64,000 nucleotides of DNA from Exiguobacterium acetylicum (GTDB taxonomy: Bacteria > Bacillota > Bacilli > Exiguobacteriales > Exiguobacteriaceae). Positions 28,864 through 37,137 of the stretch are shown here, piece after piece. The notes beneath the pieces were generated by a model. It did no database searches. It saw only the letters and a list, made by a program, of their open reading frames with translations, and was not told the DNA's origin. Position 1 is the stretch's first letter; the number at the start of each line of letters is the position of its first letter. The stretch is from the NCBI RefSeq assembly GCF_022170825.1, contig NZ_CP081878.1, positions 2,134,001-2,198,000 on the forward strand, written 5' to 3'. The position numbers were made by a program, and so were the translations under genes.

Positions 28864-28892
28864 TTGTTTTATTAGATTCATCATGTTATTCT
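28864..28892 (+). promoter_or_regulatory. Promoter of the brnQ leader transcript
   Basis: TTGTTT (28864-28869), a 17-base spacer and TATTCT (28887-28892). Transcription would begin near 28899, about 10 bases before the Shine-Dalgarno of the leader ORF. Confidence 0.65.
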
Positions 28893-28921
28893 TAGAAAAA
28901 TTCAAACAGGAGGTTTTTAAC

Positions 28922-28978
28922 ATGACACACGTAACGCTCATCCAAGAACGACTGATTGTGATTAAGAGTAGGGACTGA
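28922..28978 (+). CDS. Putative leader peptide of brnQ, rich in Leu/Ile/Val
   Basis: An 18-residue ORF, MTHVTLIQERLIVIKSRD, with AGGAGG 8 bases before the ATG. Seven of its 18 residues are Val, Leu or Ile, with a LIVI run at 11-14. It lies in the 5' leader of the branched-chain amino acid transporter gene and is followed by a hairpin at 28982-29006 and by two mutually exclusive hairpins, the second a terminator. This is the arrangement of a ribosome-mediated attenuator. The peptide itself probably has no function. Confidence 0.65.
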   Translation: MTHVTLIQERLIVIKSRD

Positions 28979-28981
28979 AGA

Positions 28982-29057
28982 TTCATTTCTCGTTTGAGAA
29001 AATGAAGATCCAGGCCCTTTTCGTCATTTCGACAAGGCGTCTGAGCAAACGACGCCT
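28982..29057 (+). promoter_or_regulatory. Pause and antiterminator hairpins of the brnQ leader
   Basis: The first hairpin (28982-29006, arms near CATTTCTC / GAGAAAATG) begins 3 bases after the leader stop codon. The second pairs AGGCGTC (29035-29041) with GACGCCT (29051-29057). Its 3' arm includes GCCT (29054-29057), which is also the first part of the terminator stem, so the two cannot form together. Confidence 0.5.
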
Positions 29058-29088
29058 ATCCACAAATATTGTGGATGAGGCTTTTTTT
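29054..29088 (+). terminator. Attenuator terminator before brnQ
   Basis: GCCTATCCACAA pairs with TTGTGGAT and AGGC (one bulged G), loop ATA, followed by seven T. It lies 30 bases upstream of the brnQ start and well downstream of any complete gene, as expected of an attenuator. Confidence 0.8.
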
Positions 29089-29117
29089 ATGAAATTAGGA
29101 TGAATGGAGGACAACAC

Positions 29118-30443
29118 ATGTTTAAGACAAAAGATACATTTGCTTTAGGATTTATGATTTTCGCTTTATTTTTCGGTGCAGGTAACCTGATCTTCCCGCC
29201 GGAACTTGGAGCGCTCGCAGGTTCACAGTTCCTTCCTGCCATCCTTGGTTTCATCGTAACGGGTGTCGGTCTTCCTCTACTCGGCTTACTTGCAGTTGCT
29301 TCTATCGGAGGTGGCATCAAAACACTTGCTGCACCACTTCCTCGTTTTATAGGTGCTGCATTGACGTTTGCACTCTATGTTGCGATTGGTCCTTTCTTCG
29401 GGATCCCACGAACATCGGTCGTCACGTATGAGCTCGGAGTCGTACCATTCCTTGGTGCTCCCTCACAAATGACGTTGATCATCTCATCGAGTCTCTTTTT
29501 CCTTGCTACACTTTATCTTGTACTACGACCAGGAAAATTACTTGAGATCATCGGGCGTTTCATCACACCATTATTACTGATTGCTCTTGCTGCATTAAGC
29601 ATCAGTAGCATCATTTCGCCACTCTCGAGCGTCGCTTCACCAAACGAAGCATATGAGACGACTGGACAGGCATTCATTCAAGGATTCCTTCAAGGATACT
29701 TAACGCTTGATGCACTCGGCGCCTTAGTATTTGGTGTCGTCGTACTGCATACATTAAAAAGCCGAGGCGTTCATGAACGAAAAGCACAATTTAAAGTCGT
29801 CACTCGTGCCGGAATCATCGCTGCCACTGCTTTGACTCTCGTCTATGTCGGACTTGGAATGATCGGACGTAACACATTTGCCGCCATCGGAAAAGTTGAT
29901 GGTCCAGCACTTCTTCAACATTATGCAAATACTGCCTTCGGCTCAATCGGTTTAGCTGTACTTGGTCTTGCAATTCTGCTTGCATGTTTGACGACATCAG
30001 TTGGTCTCGTCACCGCATTTGCAGAATATATGATGACGATTTCCAACCGTGTATCTTTAAAAGCGGCAAGTATCTTCACGACTGCTCTCGGTCTTACGGT
30101 ATCCATCGTCGGATTGCAGACATTGTTATCTATCGCCGTTCCGGTATTAATGTTCCTTTATCCAATCGTCATCGTCTTGATTGCATTGACATTCATGCGT
30201 CATCTGTTCCGTCGTAAGTCGGTCGTTTATCAATCAACTCTTGGAGTAACGATTTTCTTCTCATTCTGTAGTGCGTTGAATCAACTTTCGCTTTTCCCGG
30301 GAAATCTTAAAACGTTCTATCAATCCTTACCTTTAGTGGATCAAAGTTTAGAATGGTTATTCCCAACACTCATCGCCTTCGGTATCAGTTCATGGTTTGG
30401 ACACGTTTCCAATGCTTCTATCACACAAAAACGCGCTAGCTAG
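29118..30443 (+). CDS. brnQ: Branched-chain amino acid transporter BrnQ
   Basis: A sodium- or proton-coupled carrier for leucine, isoleucine and valine (LIVCS family), 441 residues with about 12 membrane helices. The N-terminus FALGFMIFALFFGAGNLIFPP is characteristic. The ATG at 29118 has GGAGG 8 bases upstream. The upstream leader suggests control by CodY and by attenuation. degV follows closely, with its own possible -10. Confidence 0.94.
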   Translation: MFKTKDTFALGFMIFALFFGAGNLIFPPELGALAGSQFLPAILGFIVTGVGLPLLGLLAVASIGGGIKTLAAPLPRFIGAALTFALYVAIGPFFGIPRTSVVTYELGVVPFLGAPSQMTLIISSSLFFLATLYLVLRPGKLLEIIGRFITPLLLIALAALSISSIISPLSSVASPNEAYETTGQAFIQGFLQGYLTLDALGALVFGVVVLHTLKSRGVHERKAQFKVVTRAGIIAATALTLVYVGLGMIGRNTFAAIGKVDGPALLQHYANTAFGSIGLAVLGLAILLACLTTSVGLVTAFAEYMMTISNRVSLKAASIFTTALGLTVSIVGLQTLLSIAVPVLMFLYPIVIVLIALTFMRHLFRRKSVVYQSTLGVTIFFSFCSALNQLSLFPGNLKTFYQSLPLVDQSLEWLFPTLIAFGISSWFGHVSNASITQKRAS

Positions 30444-30508
30444 TGATTCCGCTTTCATCGCTATGGTATGATGAACAAAATGGTTATATTAATGGAGGCG
30501 TCATATAC

Positions 30509-31384
30509 ATGGATAAGATTGCTTGGATTACCGACAGCATGGCTTTTTTTGAGCCAGGAGAGGCTGAAAAAATCGGAGTCCATGTGATACCGACTTTACT
30601 CATCTTAAACGGAGAGTCTTACCGGGAGTATGTCGATATCTCGATTGAACAGCTTGATCAAAAAATGCGAGAAGATTCTCACGTTTCACCGACAACTTCT
30701 CAACCATCATTCGGTGACTTCGTAACCTTGTATGAACAATTGCTTGAAGATGGCTATGATTATGGGTATGCGATTCATATCACGAGTGGACTGAGCGGCA
30801 CATATTCGAGTTCCGTCGCTGCAGCTGAAGCCGTTGGTTTCCCCTTATACGCGATTGATTCGTATACAGGTGCTGCGAATCAGCAAGAACTTGTCCGGAT
30901 CGCCCAACGACTCGTTGCTGCTGGTAAAGGTCCAGATGAAGTCATGTCTACGCTTGAAACATTTAAGCACAAATCGCATTTTTATCTGATCATCGGAAAT
31001 ATGGAGACAATGCGACGGAGCGGACGTGTCTCAGGAAGTCAATTTTTACTAGCAAACATGCTCAATATCAAACCAATCGCTCAATTTAATGATGAAGGAC
31101 GGCTTGTTCCATTTAAAAAAGTTCGTTCCATCAAAAAAGCTTTTAAAGAAATGGTTAGTGAAATCTCATCAAAAGTCAGTGCTCATGGTGTCTATGATCG
31201 GACACTTTATGTCAGTCACACTCTTGCTCATGCCGCTGCTGAAGAATTACGGCGCTTGATTTCTACAGAACATCCGGAGCTTCAAGTACGCATTACCCAA
31301 TTTGGCCCTTCCATCTTGGCACATGCTGGCGCTGAGACGGTCGGTGTGTACTGGTTCGACGAGATTCCTTTACCGACAACTTGA
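30509..31384 (+). CDS. DegV family fatty-acid-binding protein
   Basis: A 291-residue DegV/FakB-type protein. These bind a fatty acid and, in staphylococci, present it to the kinase FakA. The opening WITDSMAFFEPGEAEKIGVHVIP and the HITSGLSGTYSSS loop, which binds the carboxylate in relatives, are both present. The ATG at 30509 has GGAGG 10 bases upstream. A fakA-like partner is not in the window. Confidence 0.92.
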   Translation: MDKIAWITDSMAFFEPGEAEKIGVHVIPTLLILNGESYREYVDISIEQLDQKMREDSHVSPTTSQPSFGDFVTLYEQLLEDGYDYGYAIHITSGLSGTYSSSVAAAEAVGFPLYAIDSYTGAANQQELVRIAQRLVAAGKGPDEVMSTLETFKHKSHFYLIIGNMETMRRSGRVSGSQFLLANMLNIKPIAQFNDEGRLVPFKKVRSIKKAFKEMVSEISSKVSAHGVYDRTLYVSHTLAHAAAEELRRLISTEHPELQVRITQFGPSILAHAGAETVGVYWFDEIPLPTT

Positions 31385-31400
31385 TAGCTTACGCTAAACG

Positions 31401-31440
31401 AAAAAAACCGGACGGTCTGCTTGAGACCGTCCGGTTTTTT
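31401..31440. terminator. Bidirectional terminator between degV and the HAD-like gene
   Basis: A long perfect stem (AACCGGACGGTCT / AGACCGTCCGGTT, loop GCTTG) with A- and T-runs on both sides. Confidence 0.93.
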
Positions 31441-31937
31441 CATGTCGTTTCATACTTACGAAATAGTTCTTCTAATAATACGGCTTCGTCCGTCGTCCGT
31501 TGAATCGGCTCATGCGGAAGCGTGATTGCACTTGATAACGTTTCAGAAGGATATACATCGATCGAAACTTGTTCCATTTCGATGAGATACTCAAGGATGG
31601 AATCAAGTGATGTCTCCTTATTGAATTGACGAAGCCAATTTTCATATCGACGATCAACTTTTCCTTCTTTAAGCAAAATCTTTCCATCGTCAATGATTGC
31701 CCACTTAGGTGGCGCATCGATTTGAAAGAGTTCCAACTGCTGGTACTCTTCCATCGTTCGTTTCGTCACCGGAACAACACCGTCGATTGATACTAATCGC
31801 TTTAATCTAAGATGCGCTCGCATCGTCATGAAACGAGGTCGCCCAGCGACTCGCTCGACAAGCAACGTCGGCTTGTCGATGGAGCGCATCGTCTCTTCAT
31901 CAAATAATAAACTATGATCAACATCTAACAGTAACAT
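31440..31937 (-). CDS. HAD-like hypothetical protein
   Basis: A 165-residue protein opening MLLLDVDHSLLFDEETM, which looks like HAD motif I (DxD), although later HAD motifs are not obvious and the protein is short. The function is unknown. AAAGGAG precedes the ATG at 31937, which overlaps the stop of the PAP2 gene (TGATG), so translation is probably coupled. It is the last of three genes with pgpA and the PAP2 gene. Confidence 0.7.
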   Translation of the reverse strand: MLLLDVDHSLLFDEETMRSIDKPTLLVERVAGRPRFMTMRAHLRLKRLVSIDGVVPVTKRTMEEYQQLELFQIDAPPKWAIIDDGKILLKEGKVDRRYENWLRQFNKETSLDSILEYLIEMEQVSIDVYPSETLSSAITLPHEPIQRTTDEAVLLEELFRKYETT

Positions 31938-32557
31938 CAAGCCACTCCTTTTTTTCTACGGGAGACGATGAATGCATAGGAGCTACATAAAAGAATCGCA
32001 GCAAAACAATATCCACCGATTACATCTGAGAAATAGTGAACGTTTAAAATGATTCGAGAAGCTCCCATGGCGAGAAACAATCCAATCGTCAATACGGATA
32101 CAAGCACCTTTCCGCCCGTTTTAAGATGGCGGAAAGCGACAACAAGGAATCCAGCGTAGACGGCAAACGCCATCGCAGAATGTCCACTCGGAAAGCTGTA
32201 TCCTACGCCGCCAACCAGTTCGTTTAATGAAGGTCGCTCTCGAACAAAAGCAAACTTAACGACCTGATTCAACACCCCTACTGATACCGCCATGATTACA
32301 TACCAGATGCTTGCGATTCGATCTCGCCACAAGGCATAACTGAGTATTCCAAGTAACGCTGTCACTGTCATCGCCCCCGGACCCGAGCCCAGTTGAGTGA
32401 ACCAAGAAACATAGTCTCCCGGAACCTGTTGAGACATGTACGATGATAATTGAGCATCAAACAAAAAATAGCCCGTCATTCGAATCGATACAGCGATGAT
32501 TACGAACAAGACGACAGCAATGGATGCACCTATCCACGCCGCTCTCGCACCCCGCAT
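31937..32557 (-). CDS. PAP2 family membrane phosphatase
   Basis: A 206-residue polytopic phosphatase. The three PAP2 signature motifs are present: KFAFVRERP (near 105), PSGHSAMAF (near 123) and SRIILNVHYFSDVIGG (near 170). Likely substrates are lipid phosphates such as phosphatidylglycerophosphate or undecaprenyl pyrophosphate. The TGATG junction with upstream pgpA suggests co-translation and a role in lipid phosphate recycling; that is inference. Confidence 0.9.
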   Translation of the reverse strand: MRGARAAWIGASIAVVLFVIIAVSIRMTGYFLFDAQLSSYMSQQVPGDYVSWFTQLGSGPGAMTVTALLGILSYALWRDRIASIWYVIMAVSVGVLNQVVKFAFVRERPSLNELVGGVGYSFPSGHSAMAFAVYAGFLVVAFRHLKTGGKVLVSVLTIGLFLAMGASRIILNVHYFSDVIGGYCFAAILLCSSYAFIVSRRKKGVA

Positions 32558-33099
32558 CAGTATGTCCCCTTACGTTCTTCTAATTCTTCTGCTGAATAGT
32601 CTTCCTTATCTCGCAATCGATGCGCTAGTCGTCCGGATGCGTTTGCCGCGATAGCAGCGACGATATCATCCATGAACGTATTGACTTTTCCGTCTCCAAG
32701 CTTCGTATCGAGTTCTTTGATGATTCCGACCTTGGCTTTATCTAAATATCCAAATGTCGTAACAGCAATCGATCCGTACGTATTGACGGCACCGATCGCA
32801 ATTGTCTCATCGACGCCAAATAGCCCTTCATCGCTTTGGATGATGGACAAGAGTGGTTCTGATAATAAACCCTTTTCTGCTAAGATATCTAGTTCTGCTC
32901 CGACGAGAATTGCATGTTGTAATTCACGTTTTTCAAGAACACGCTCAACAGAACTGACACATGTCTCGACTGTCAGATCCACTGTGTAAGGGGCTTGCAT
33001 TTGGTACACGATTTCAGCAATCGCGTGGATCGTCACCCCGCGTTCATGTAACTTATCAATTGCTGCTTGTTTGACCTCTTTTGAATGTGTTTTCTTCAT
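32557..33099 (-). CDS. pgpA: Phosphatidylglycerophosphatase A family protein (YutG-like)
   Basis: A soluble PgpA-type protein of 180 residues, similar to B. subtilis YutG. The GKVNTFMDDIVAAIAAN segment near the C-terminus holds the conserved acidic residues of the family. Members dephosphorylate phosphatidylglycerol phosphate, although the short Gram-positive form lacks the membrane helices of the E. coli enzyme. The ATG at 33099 follows a GAGGTGG site. It is the first gene of the three-gene unit. Confidence 0.82.
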   Translation of the reverse strand: MKKTHSKEVKQAAIDKLHERGVTIHAIAEIVYQMQAPYTVDLTVETCVSSVERVLEKRELQHAILVGAELDILAEKGLLSEPLLSIIQSDEGLFGVDETIAIGAVNTYGSIAVTTFGYLDKAKVGIIKELDTKLGDGKVNTFMDDIVAAIAANASGRLAHRLRDKEDYSAEELEERKGTY

Positions 33100-33244
33100 G
33101 ACTGTATCCACCTCTCCAACAAAGTACCTCATTAGTATACACGGATTCCAAAGCTCCCCTCAAACTTCTTTGACATCGAAGCCGGAATCCGTCATGATTA
33201 TTTTGTAAAGCGTTATCATTTCAGGGGAAAGTAGGGGATTTTCG

Positions 33245-33757
33245 ATGAACATCGGGGTTGTATTGTTTCCATCGAAACGCGTTCAAGATTTTGCCAATTC
33301 ATACCGAAAGAGATATGACTCGAAGTATGCACTAATCACACCTCACATCACGCTACGGGAGCGGATGGAAGTGGACGAGACAGAGTTAGACCGGATCGTT
33401 TCTGAATTGAATCGGATCGCATCTGGGACTAAGCCAGTCAACCTTCATATTCAAGGAGCTCGTTCGTTCCATCCGACGAACAATGTCTTATTCCTTAAAG
33501 TAATACCAACCGATGAGTTAGAGCAATTACATCGTTCCTTGCACACGGGTCCACTCGAACATAAGCCGAAATACGATTTCTTGCCGCATATCACGATTGG
33601 TCAAGAACTGTCGGATGTCGAACTGTTCGATGTGTTAGAGCGCCTCAAGATGGAAGATATCCGCTTCCAAGAGGATGTTACGAAAATGGCATTATTGTAT
33701 GAATTAGAAAATGGTGCTTGGAGTGTCTATGAGACATTCCGCTTCACAGGTCAATGA
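33245..33757 (+). CDS. yjcG: 2H phosphoesterase family protein YjcG
   Basis: A 170-residue member of the 2'-5' RNA ligase/cyclic phosphodiesterase (2H) superfamily. The two catalytic HxT/S motifs are visible as PHITLRE (near residue 34) and PHITIGQ (near 115). The spacing and sequence match B. subtilis YjcG; the substrate is not known. AGTAGGGG precedes the ATG. Confidence 0.9.
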   Translation: MNIGVVLFPSKRVQDFANSYRKRYDSKYALITPHITLRERMEVDETELDRIVSELNRIASGTKPVNLHIQGARSFHPTNNVLFLKVIPTDELEQLHRSLHTGPLEHKPKYDFLPHITIGQELSDVELFDVLERLKMEDIRFQEDVTKMALLYELENGAWSVYETFRFTGQ

Positions 33758-33761
33758 ATGA

Positions 33762-33980
33762 TTAAACTTCCCGGTCGAAGCTTCGACCGGGAAGTTTTAG
33801 TTCTGGCAATACACCATATGCATTTGCCTGTTCTTCCAAAAAATCGTCAGTTTCATGTTCACGATAAGCATCGATTGGGCGAATTGGTTGAATCCGAGCG
33901 ACTGGCTCAGTCTTTAATTGTGGATCGACACGTACTTGACGGTTCACATATTGTACAACTGTAAAATCGATTGCATTCAT
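33762..33980 (-). CDS. Small hypothetical protein
   Basis: A 72-residue protein that I do not recognise, with no signal or membrane segment. GGGAG lies about 8 bases before the ATG at 33980. Its last 11 codons (KLPGRSFDREV) run through a perfect 34-bp palindrome that also serves as the terminator of convergent yjcG. The ribosome binding site and length favour a real gene, but the palindromic end leaves doubt. Confidence 0.5.
   Translation of the reverse strand: MNAIDFTVVQYVNRQVRVDPQLKTEPVARIQPIRPIDAYREHETDDFLEEQANAYGVLPELKLPGRSFDREV
33764..33797. terminator. Perfect palindrome, bidirectional terminator
   Basis: AAACTTCCCGGTCGAAG at 33764-33780 is followed directly by its complement at 33781-33797. 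The 17-bp arms have no separate loop. T-run on the plus side. Confidence 0.8.
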
Positions 33981-34044
33981 CCATAACACTCCCTCTCTCC
34001 TTCAACATGTTCATATTTGACACTTCCCCTATCCAGCACAAAAA

Positions 34045-34077
34045 AAACCAAGCCCCCTTCTCAGGAAAGCTTGGTTT
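34045..34077 (-). terminator. Terminator of fabI
   Basis: Stem AAACCAAGC / GCTTGGTTT, loop of 15 bases, followed on the minus strand by a T-run. Confidence 0.85.
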
Positions 34078-34090
34078 GATCTGTTATCTA

Positions 34091-34864
34091 TTAAAGAATG
34101 TGGAACCCACTATCGACGTGAAGGATTTCTCCTGTTACACCACTCGACATTTGTGAAAGCAAGAACAGTCCACTTTGACCGATTTGCTCTGTCGTGACGT
34201 TACGATGAAGTGGCGCACGTTCTTCGATGCTATCGAGAATCGAGTTGAAATCACCGACACCTTTTGCTGAAACTGTTCGGATCGGACCAGCTGAGATTGC
34301 ATTGACGCGAACACCTTGCTGACCGTATTCAGCAGCTAAGTAACGAACACTTGCATCTAGTGCTGCTTTTGCGACACCCATGACGTTATAGTTCGGTACC
34401 ATCTTCTCACCACCGAGATACGTCAATGTGATGACGGATGCATCTTCCGTGAAGAAATCTTTTGCCGCCTTGACGACTGCCGTCAAGCTGTAGGCAGAGA
34501 TATCGAGTGCTTGCGCGAACTGTTCACGCGTTACACCAGAGAACTCACCACGAAGTGCTTCTTTATCCGCGAATGCGATTGAGTGAGCAATTCCTGAAAT
34601 CTTACCGTGGTCCGCATGAATCGTCTGAAAAACTTGTTCGATCTCTTCGTCACTCGTGACATCACACGTATAATAAGAAGCCGGACGTGATAATTCTTGT
34701 CCTAATTTTTCAAGTGGTGCCTTAAAACGTTCCCCGACATATGTAAATGCCAGGCTTGCTCCAGCAGCGTCGAGCGCACGTGCAATGCCCCATGCAATCG
34801 AACGTTGGTTGATGACGCCCATGACGACGTACGTCTTGCCTTCGAGTGAAGGATAAATATTCAT
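34091..34864 (-). CDS. fabI: Enoyl-ACP reductase FabI
   Basis: NAD(P)H-dependent reductase of the fatty acid elongation cycle; 257 residues. SDR fold with the FabI-type nucleotide site (VVMGVINQRSIAWGIA, residues 13-28) and the catalytic Y-x6-K in YNVMGVAK. This class is the target of triclosan in other bacteria. The gene stands alone, with a FapR box between promoter and start. Confidence 0.95.
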   Translation of the reverse strand: MNIYPSLEGKTYVVMGVINQRSIAWGIARALDAAGASLAFTYVGERFKAPLEKLGQELSRPASYYTCDVTSDEEIEQVFQTIHADHGKISGIAHSIAFADKEALRGEFSGVTREQFAQALDISAYSLTAVVKAAKDFFTEDASVITLTYLGGEKMVPNYNVMGVAKAALDASVRYLAAEYGQQGVRVNAISAGPIRTVSAKGVGDFNSILDSIEERAPLHRNVTTEQIGQSGLFLLSQMSSGVTGEILHVDSGFHIL

Positions 34865-34882
34865 GATAAAGTCCCCCTTGAA

Positions 34883-34939
34883 TTAGTACCTGGTAATAAA
34901 ACCTATCTTCAGGTTACAAAAACGTAACGCTTCTGTCAA
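34883..34939 (-). promoter_or_regulatory. fabI promoter with FapR operator
   Basis: TTAGTACCTGGTAATAA at 34883-34899 matches the FapR operator (TTAGTACCTxNTACTAA) closely. Upstream on the minus strand TTGACA (34939-34934), 17 bases, TAACCT (34916-34911) is the best promoter. FapR represses fatty acid genes until malonyl-CoA binds it. Confidence 0.8.
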
Positions 34940-35008
34940 CCATCGCTCTTGATATTGCGGATTTGATAAATTACGGTAATATAGAGAATGATAGAAAGTA
35001 GGGATGAA

Positions 35009-36178
35009 ATGAATCGATTCAAATCATTTACACAACGTTATGATCATACGTTGCTTTTTTTACTCGCCTGTCTGATGGTCATCAGTATCATCGCCATCTA
35101 TACGGCTCAACCTTCGCTTAAGGGTGCCATCAGCGCCATCAACTTCTCTGCCAAACAAATTCAATGGTATGTCATCGGCTTCATGGCGCTATCCGTCGTC
35201 ATTTTCATCGATTATGAACAGTTGAAGCGATTCCACTGGTTTTTATATGGAGCAGGTATCGTATCCTTGATCGGTCTTGTCGTTCTTCGAAACACACCAA
35301 TCGTCACTGAAATCAAAGGGGCATACGGTTGGTATCAATTCCCGGTTATCGGTACGGTTCAACCGGCTGAGTTCATGAAGTTCTTTTTGATCGTGACGCT
35401 CGCTGCCGTCATTACCGAGCACAATGCGCGTTATGTTCAACATGAAAGAGATCTCTTGTTACTTATCAAGTTGGTCGCAGTTACAGCCTTGCCGCTCGGT
35501 CTTATCATCATTCAGCCCGATTTAGGGATCGGTTTGATTCTCTGCGTTATCCTCGCATGTGCGATGTTGTTATCAGGACTAAACTGGAAATGGCTTTTAA
35601 CGATGTTCGGTCTGTTTGCTGGAGCTGTTATCATCTTCTTTTACCTGTTCTTTTTCCAAAACGATTTGCTCGCAACCTTTTTCCCAGGTCACGCGATGAA
35701 CCGGATCATGGCTTGGTTGCAACCGTTCGAATATGCGGATGATCTGTCGTACCAGCTCGTCCAAGCAATCAACGCGACAGGTTCAGGTCAAATGTTTGGC
35801 GTTGGTTACGGGAAACTACAAGTGTTTGTTCCCGAATTGCATACAGACTTCATCTTTACGACGATTGCTTCACACTACGGTTTCATTGGAGCTGCCATCG
35901 TCTTGATCGTCTTGTTCCTTTTCGTCTATCGCTTGATTCAAATCGCACTTGAAACGGCTGATCCATTTGGCACCTATATCGTGACAGGATACGTCGCGAT
36001 GTTTACGTTCCAAATCTTCCAAAACATCGGGATGACGATTGGTGTCTTACCGATCACAGGTCTTCCTCTACCGTTCATTAGTTATGGTGGATCAACGATG
36101 ATCGTTAACCTCGTTGGTCTAGGATTAATCATGGCAATCGCTTCTCAGTCACGGATTTCCATGTTCGACGAAGATTAA
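35009..36178 (+). CDS. rodA: Rod-shape-determining SEDS protein RodA
   Basis: A membrane peptidoglycan glycosyltransferase of the SEDS family (RodA/FtsW/SpoVE), 389 residues and about ten helices. The QPAEFMKF segment (near residue 130) and the C-terminal LPLPFISYGGSTM signature are present. RodA rather than FtsW is assigned from IQPDLGIGLIL and the absence of a division gene cluster; the FtsW alternative cannot be excluded. The start at 35009 is favoured by a TAGGGATG site; an ATG at 34988 is also in frame. Confidence 0.88.
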   Translation: MNRFKSFTQRYDHTLLFLLACLMVISIIAIYTAQPSLKGAISAINFSAKQIQWYVIGFMALSVVIFIDYEQLKRFHWFLYGAGIVSLIGLVVLRNTPIVTEIKGAYGWYQFPVIGTVQPAEFMKFFLIVTLAAVITEHNARYVQHERDLLLLIKLVAVTALPLGLIIIQPDLGIGLILCVILACAMLLSGLNWKWLLTMFGLFAGAVIIFFYLFFFQNDLLATFFPGHAMNRIMAWLQPFEYADDLSYQLVQAINATGSGQMFGVGYGKLQVFVPELHTDFIFTTIASHYGFIGAAIVLIVLFLFVYRLIQIALETADPFGTYIVTGYVAMFTFQIFQNIGMTIGVLPITGLPLPFISYGGSTMIVNLVGLGLIMAIASQSRISMFDED

Positions 36179-36188
36179 GCGTACACCT

Positions 36189-36222
36189 AAAAGGCAGTGG
36201 ACTTGGTCCACTGCCTTTTTTC
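36189..36222. terminator. Bidirectional terminator after rodA
   Basis: A 13-bp stem (AAAGGCAGTGGAC and complement, loop TTG) with T-run, between rodA and the convergent pseudouridine synthase gene. Confidence 0.93.
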
Positions 36223-36227
36223 GTATG

Positions 36228-37112
36228 TCATTCAATTCGGAGATCCTCAGGAAGCGGTGCCTCAAATTGGACACGCTCTCCTGTTGCAGGATGAAGAAAC
36301 GATGCTGACGCGCTATGGAGTGCCTGACGCGGCAGTAACGGTTCACCCTGATACATCGTATCACCAATCAAGGGATGTCCAAGAAACGCAAGATGGACAC
36401 GAATTTGATGTGTCCGTCCTGTCTCTAGTCGAATATCAAGTAACGACATCTCTTGACCAAAGGCTTGAACCCGGCGGCTATTTAAAATATGCGTGATGGC
36501 CCGCTGACCATCGGGTCGTACCATCCGTTCCATGAAAGAATGATCGGTTTGACCGATTGGCTGATCAATCGTTTGTGCCGGTACATGTCCAGGTGCATAG
36601 GCTAAATAGTGCCGTTCTAACTCATTCGATTTTTGCATGAGACTCATCCGGTGATGGGCTAATCCATGTTTTGCGAATAAGACGAGACCACTCGTATCAC
36701 GATCAAGTCGATTAACGATATGAATCGCATATGGGATTCCTTGCTTCCGATAATAACCAAGGACATAATTCGACAATGAACGTTCTGGATGTAATCGTGA
36801 CGGAATCGATGCCATGCCTGGCGGTTTATTGACGACAAGTAACCACTCATCTTCAAAGAGGATATCAAGATCCCCTTCTGTCGCCACCATATCGGGTGCT
36901 GGCGTCTCCTCCGGGAAAAATACGTGGACTTGATCACCTGCACGCAAGACATCATGTACATTGACATGTTGACCGTTGCTCGTAATATCCCCGTGATTTT
37001 TAATCGATACTAACATTTTTCGCGAGATCCCTAAACGCGTCGTACAAAAATGACTGACACGCCAACCATCTTCGAGATCGCTTACCGTCTGTTGTAGCTG
37101 AAATCCATTCAT
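36228..37112 (-). CDS. RluA-family pseudouridine synthase (YjbO-like)
   Basis: A 294-residue RNA pseudouridine synthase. An S4-like N-terminal region is followed by the catalytic HIVNRLDRDTSGLVLFAK motif, whose Asp is the nucleophile, near residue 131-148. Members modify 23S rRNA or tRNA; the site is not predictable here. The start is 25 bases after nadK, and position matches B. subtilis yjbO in yjbM-nadF-yjbO. Confidence 0.93.
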   Translation of the reverse strand: MNGFQLQQTVSDLEDGWRVSHFCTTRLGISRKMLVSIKNHGDITSNGQHVNVHDVLRAGDQVHVFFPEETPAPDMVATEGDLDILFEDEWLLVVNKPPGMASIPSRLHPERSLSNYVLGYYRKQGIPYAIHIVNRLDRDTSGLVLFAKHGLAHHRMSLMQKSNELERHYLAYAPGHVPAQTIDQPIGQTDHSFMERMVRPDGQRAITHILNSRRVQAFGQEMSLLDIRLETGRTHQIRVHLAFLGHPLIGDTMYQGEPLLPRQALHSASASFLHPATGERVQFEAPLPEDLRIE

Positions 37113-37137
37113 GTTTCCATTTCCTTTACATGCTACA

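Noticed and set aside
28900-29100. T-box riboswitch before brnQ
   Set aside because: No GGGTGGNACCGCG-like core and no stem I AGAGAG/specifier layout; the leader ORF explains the region better.
33205-33225. cre-like sequence TGTAAAGCGTTATCA upstream of yjcG
   Set aside because: The right half fits the CcpA site, but the left half is shifted by one base, leaving two mismatches at key positions.
33758-33964. Plus-strand 68-codon frame after yjcG
   Set aside because: It begins directly in the terminator palindrome with no ribosome binding site of its own.
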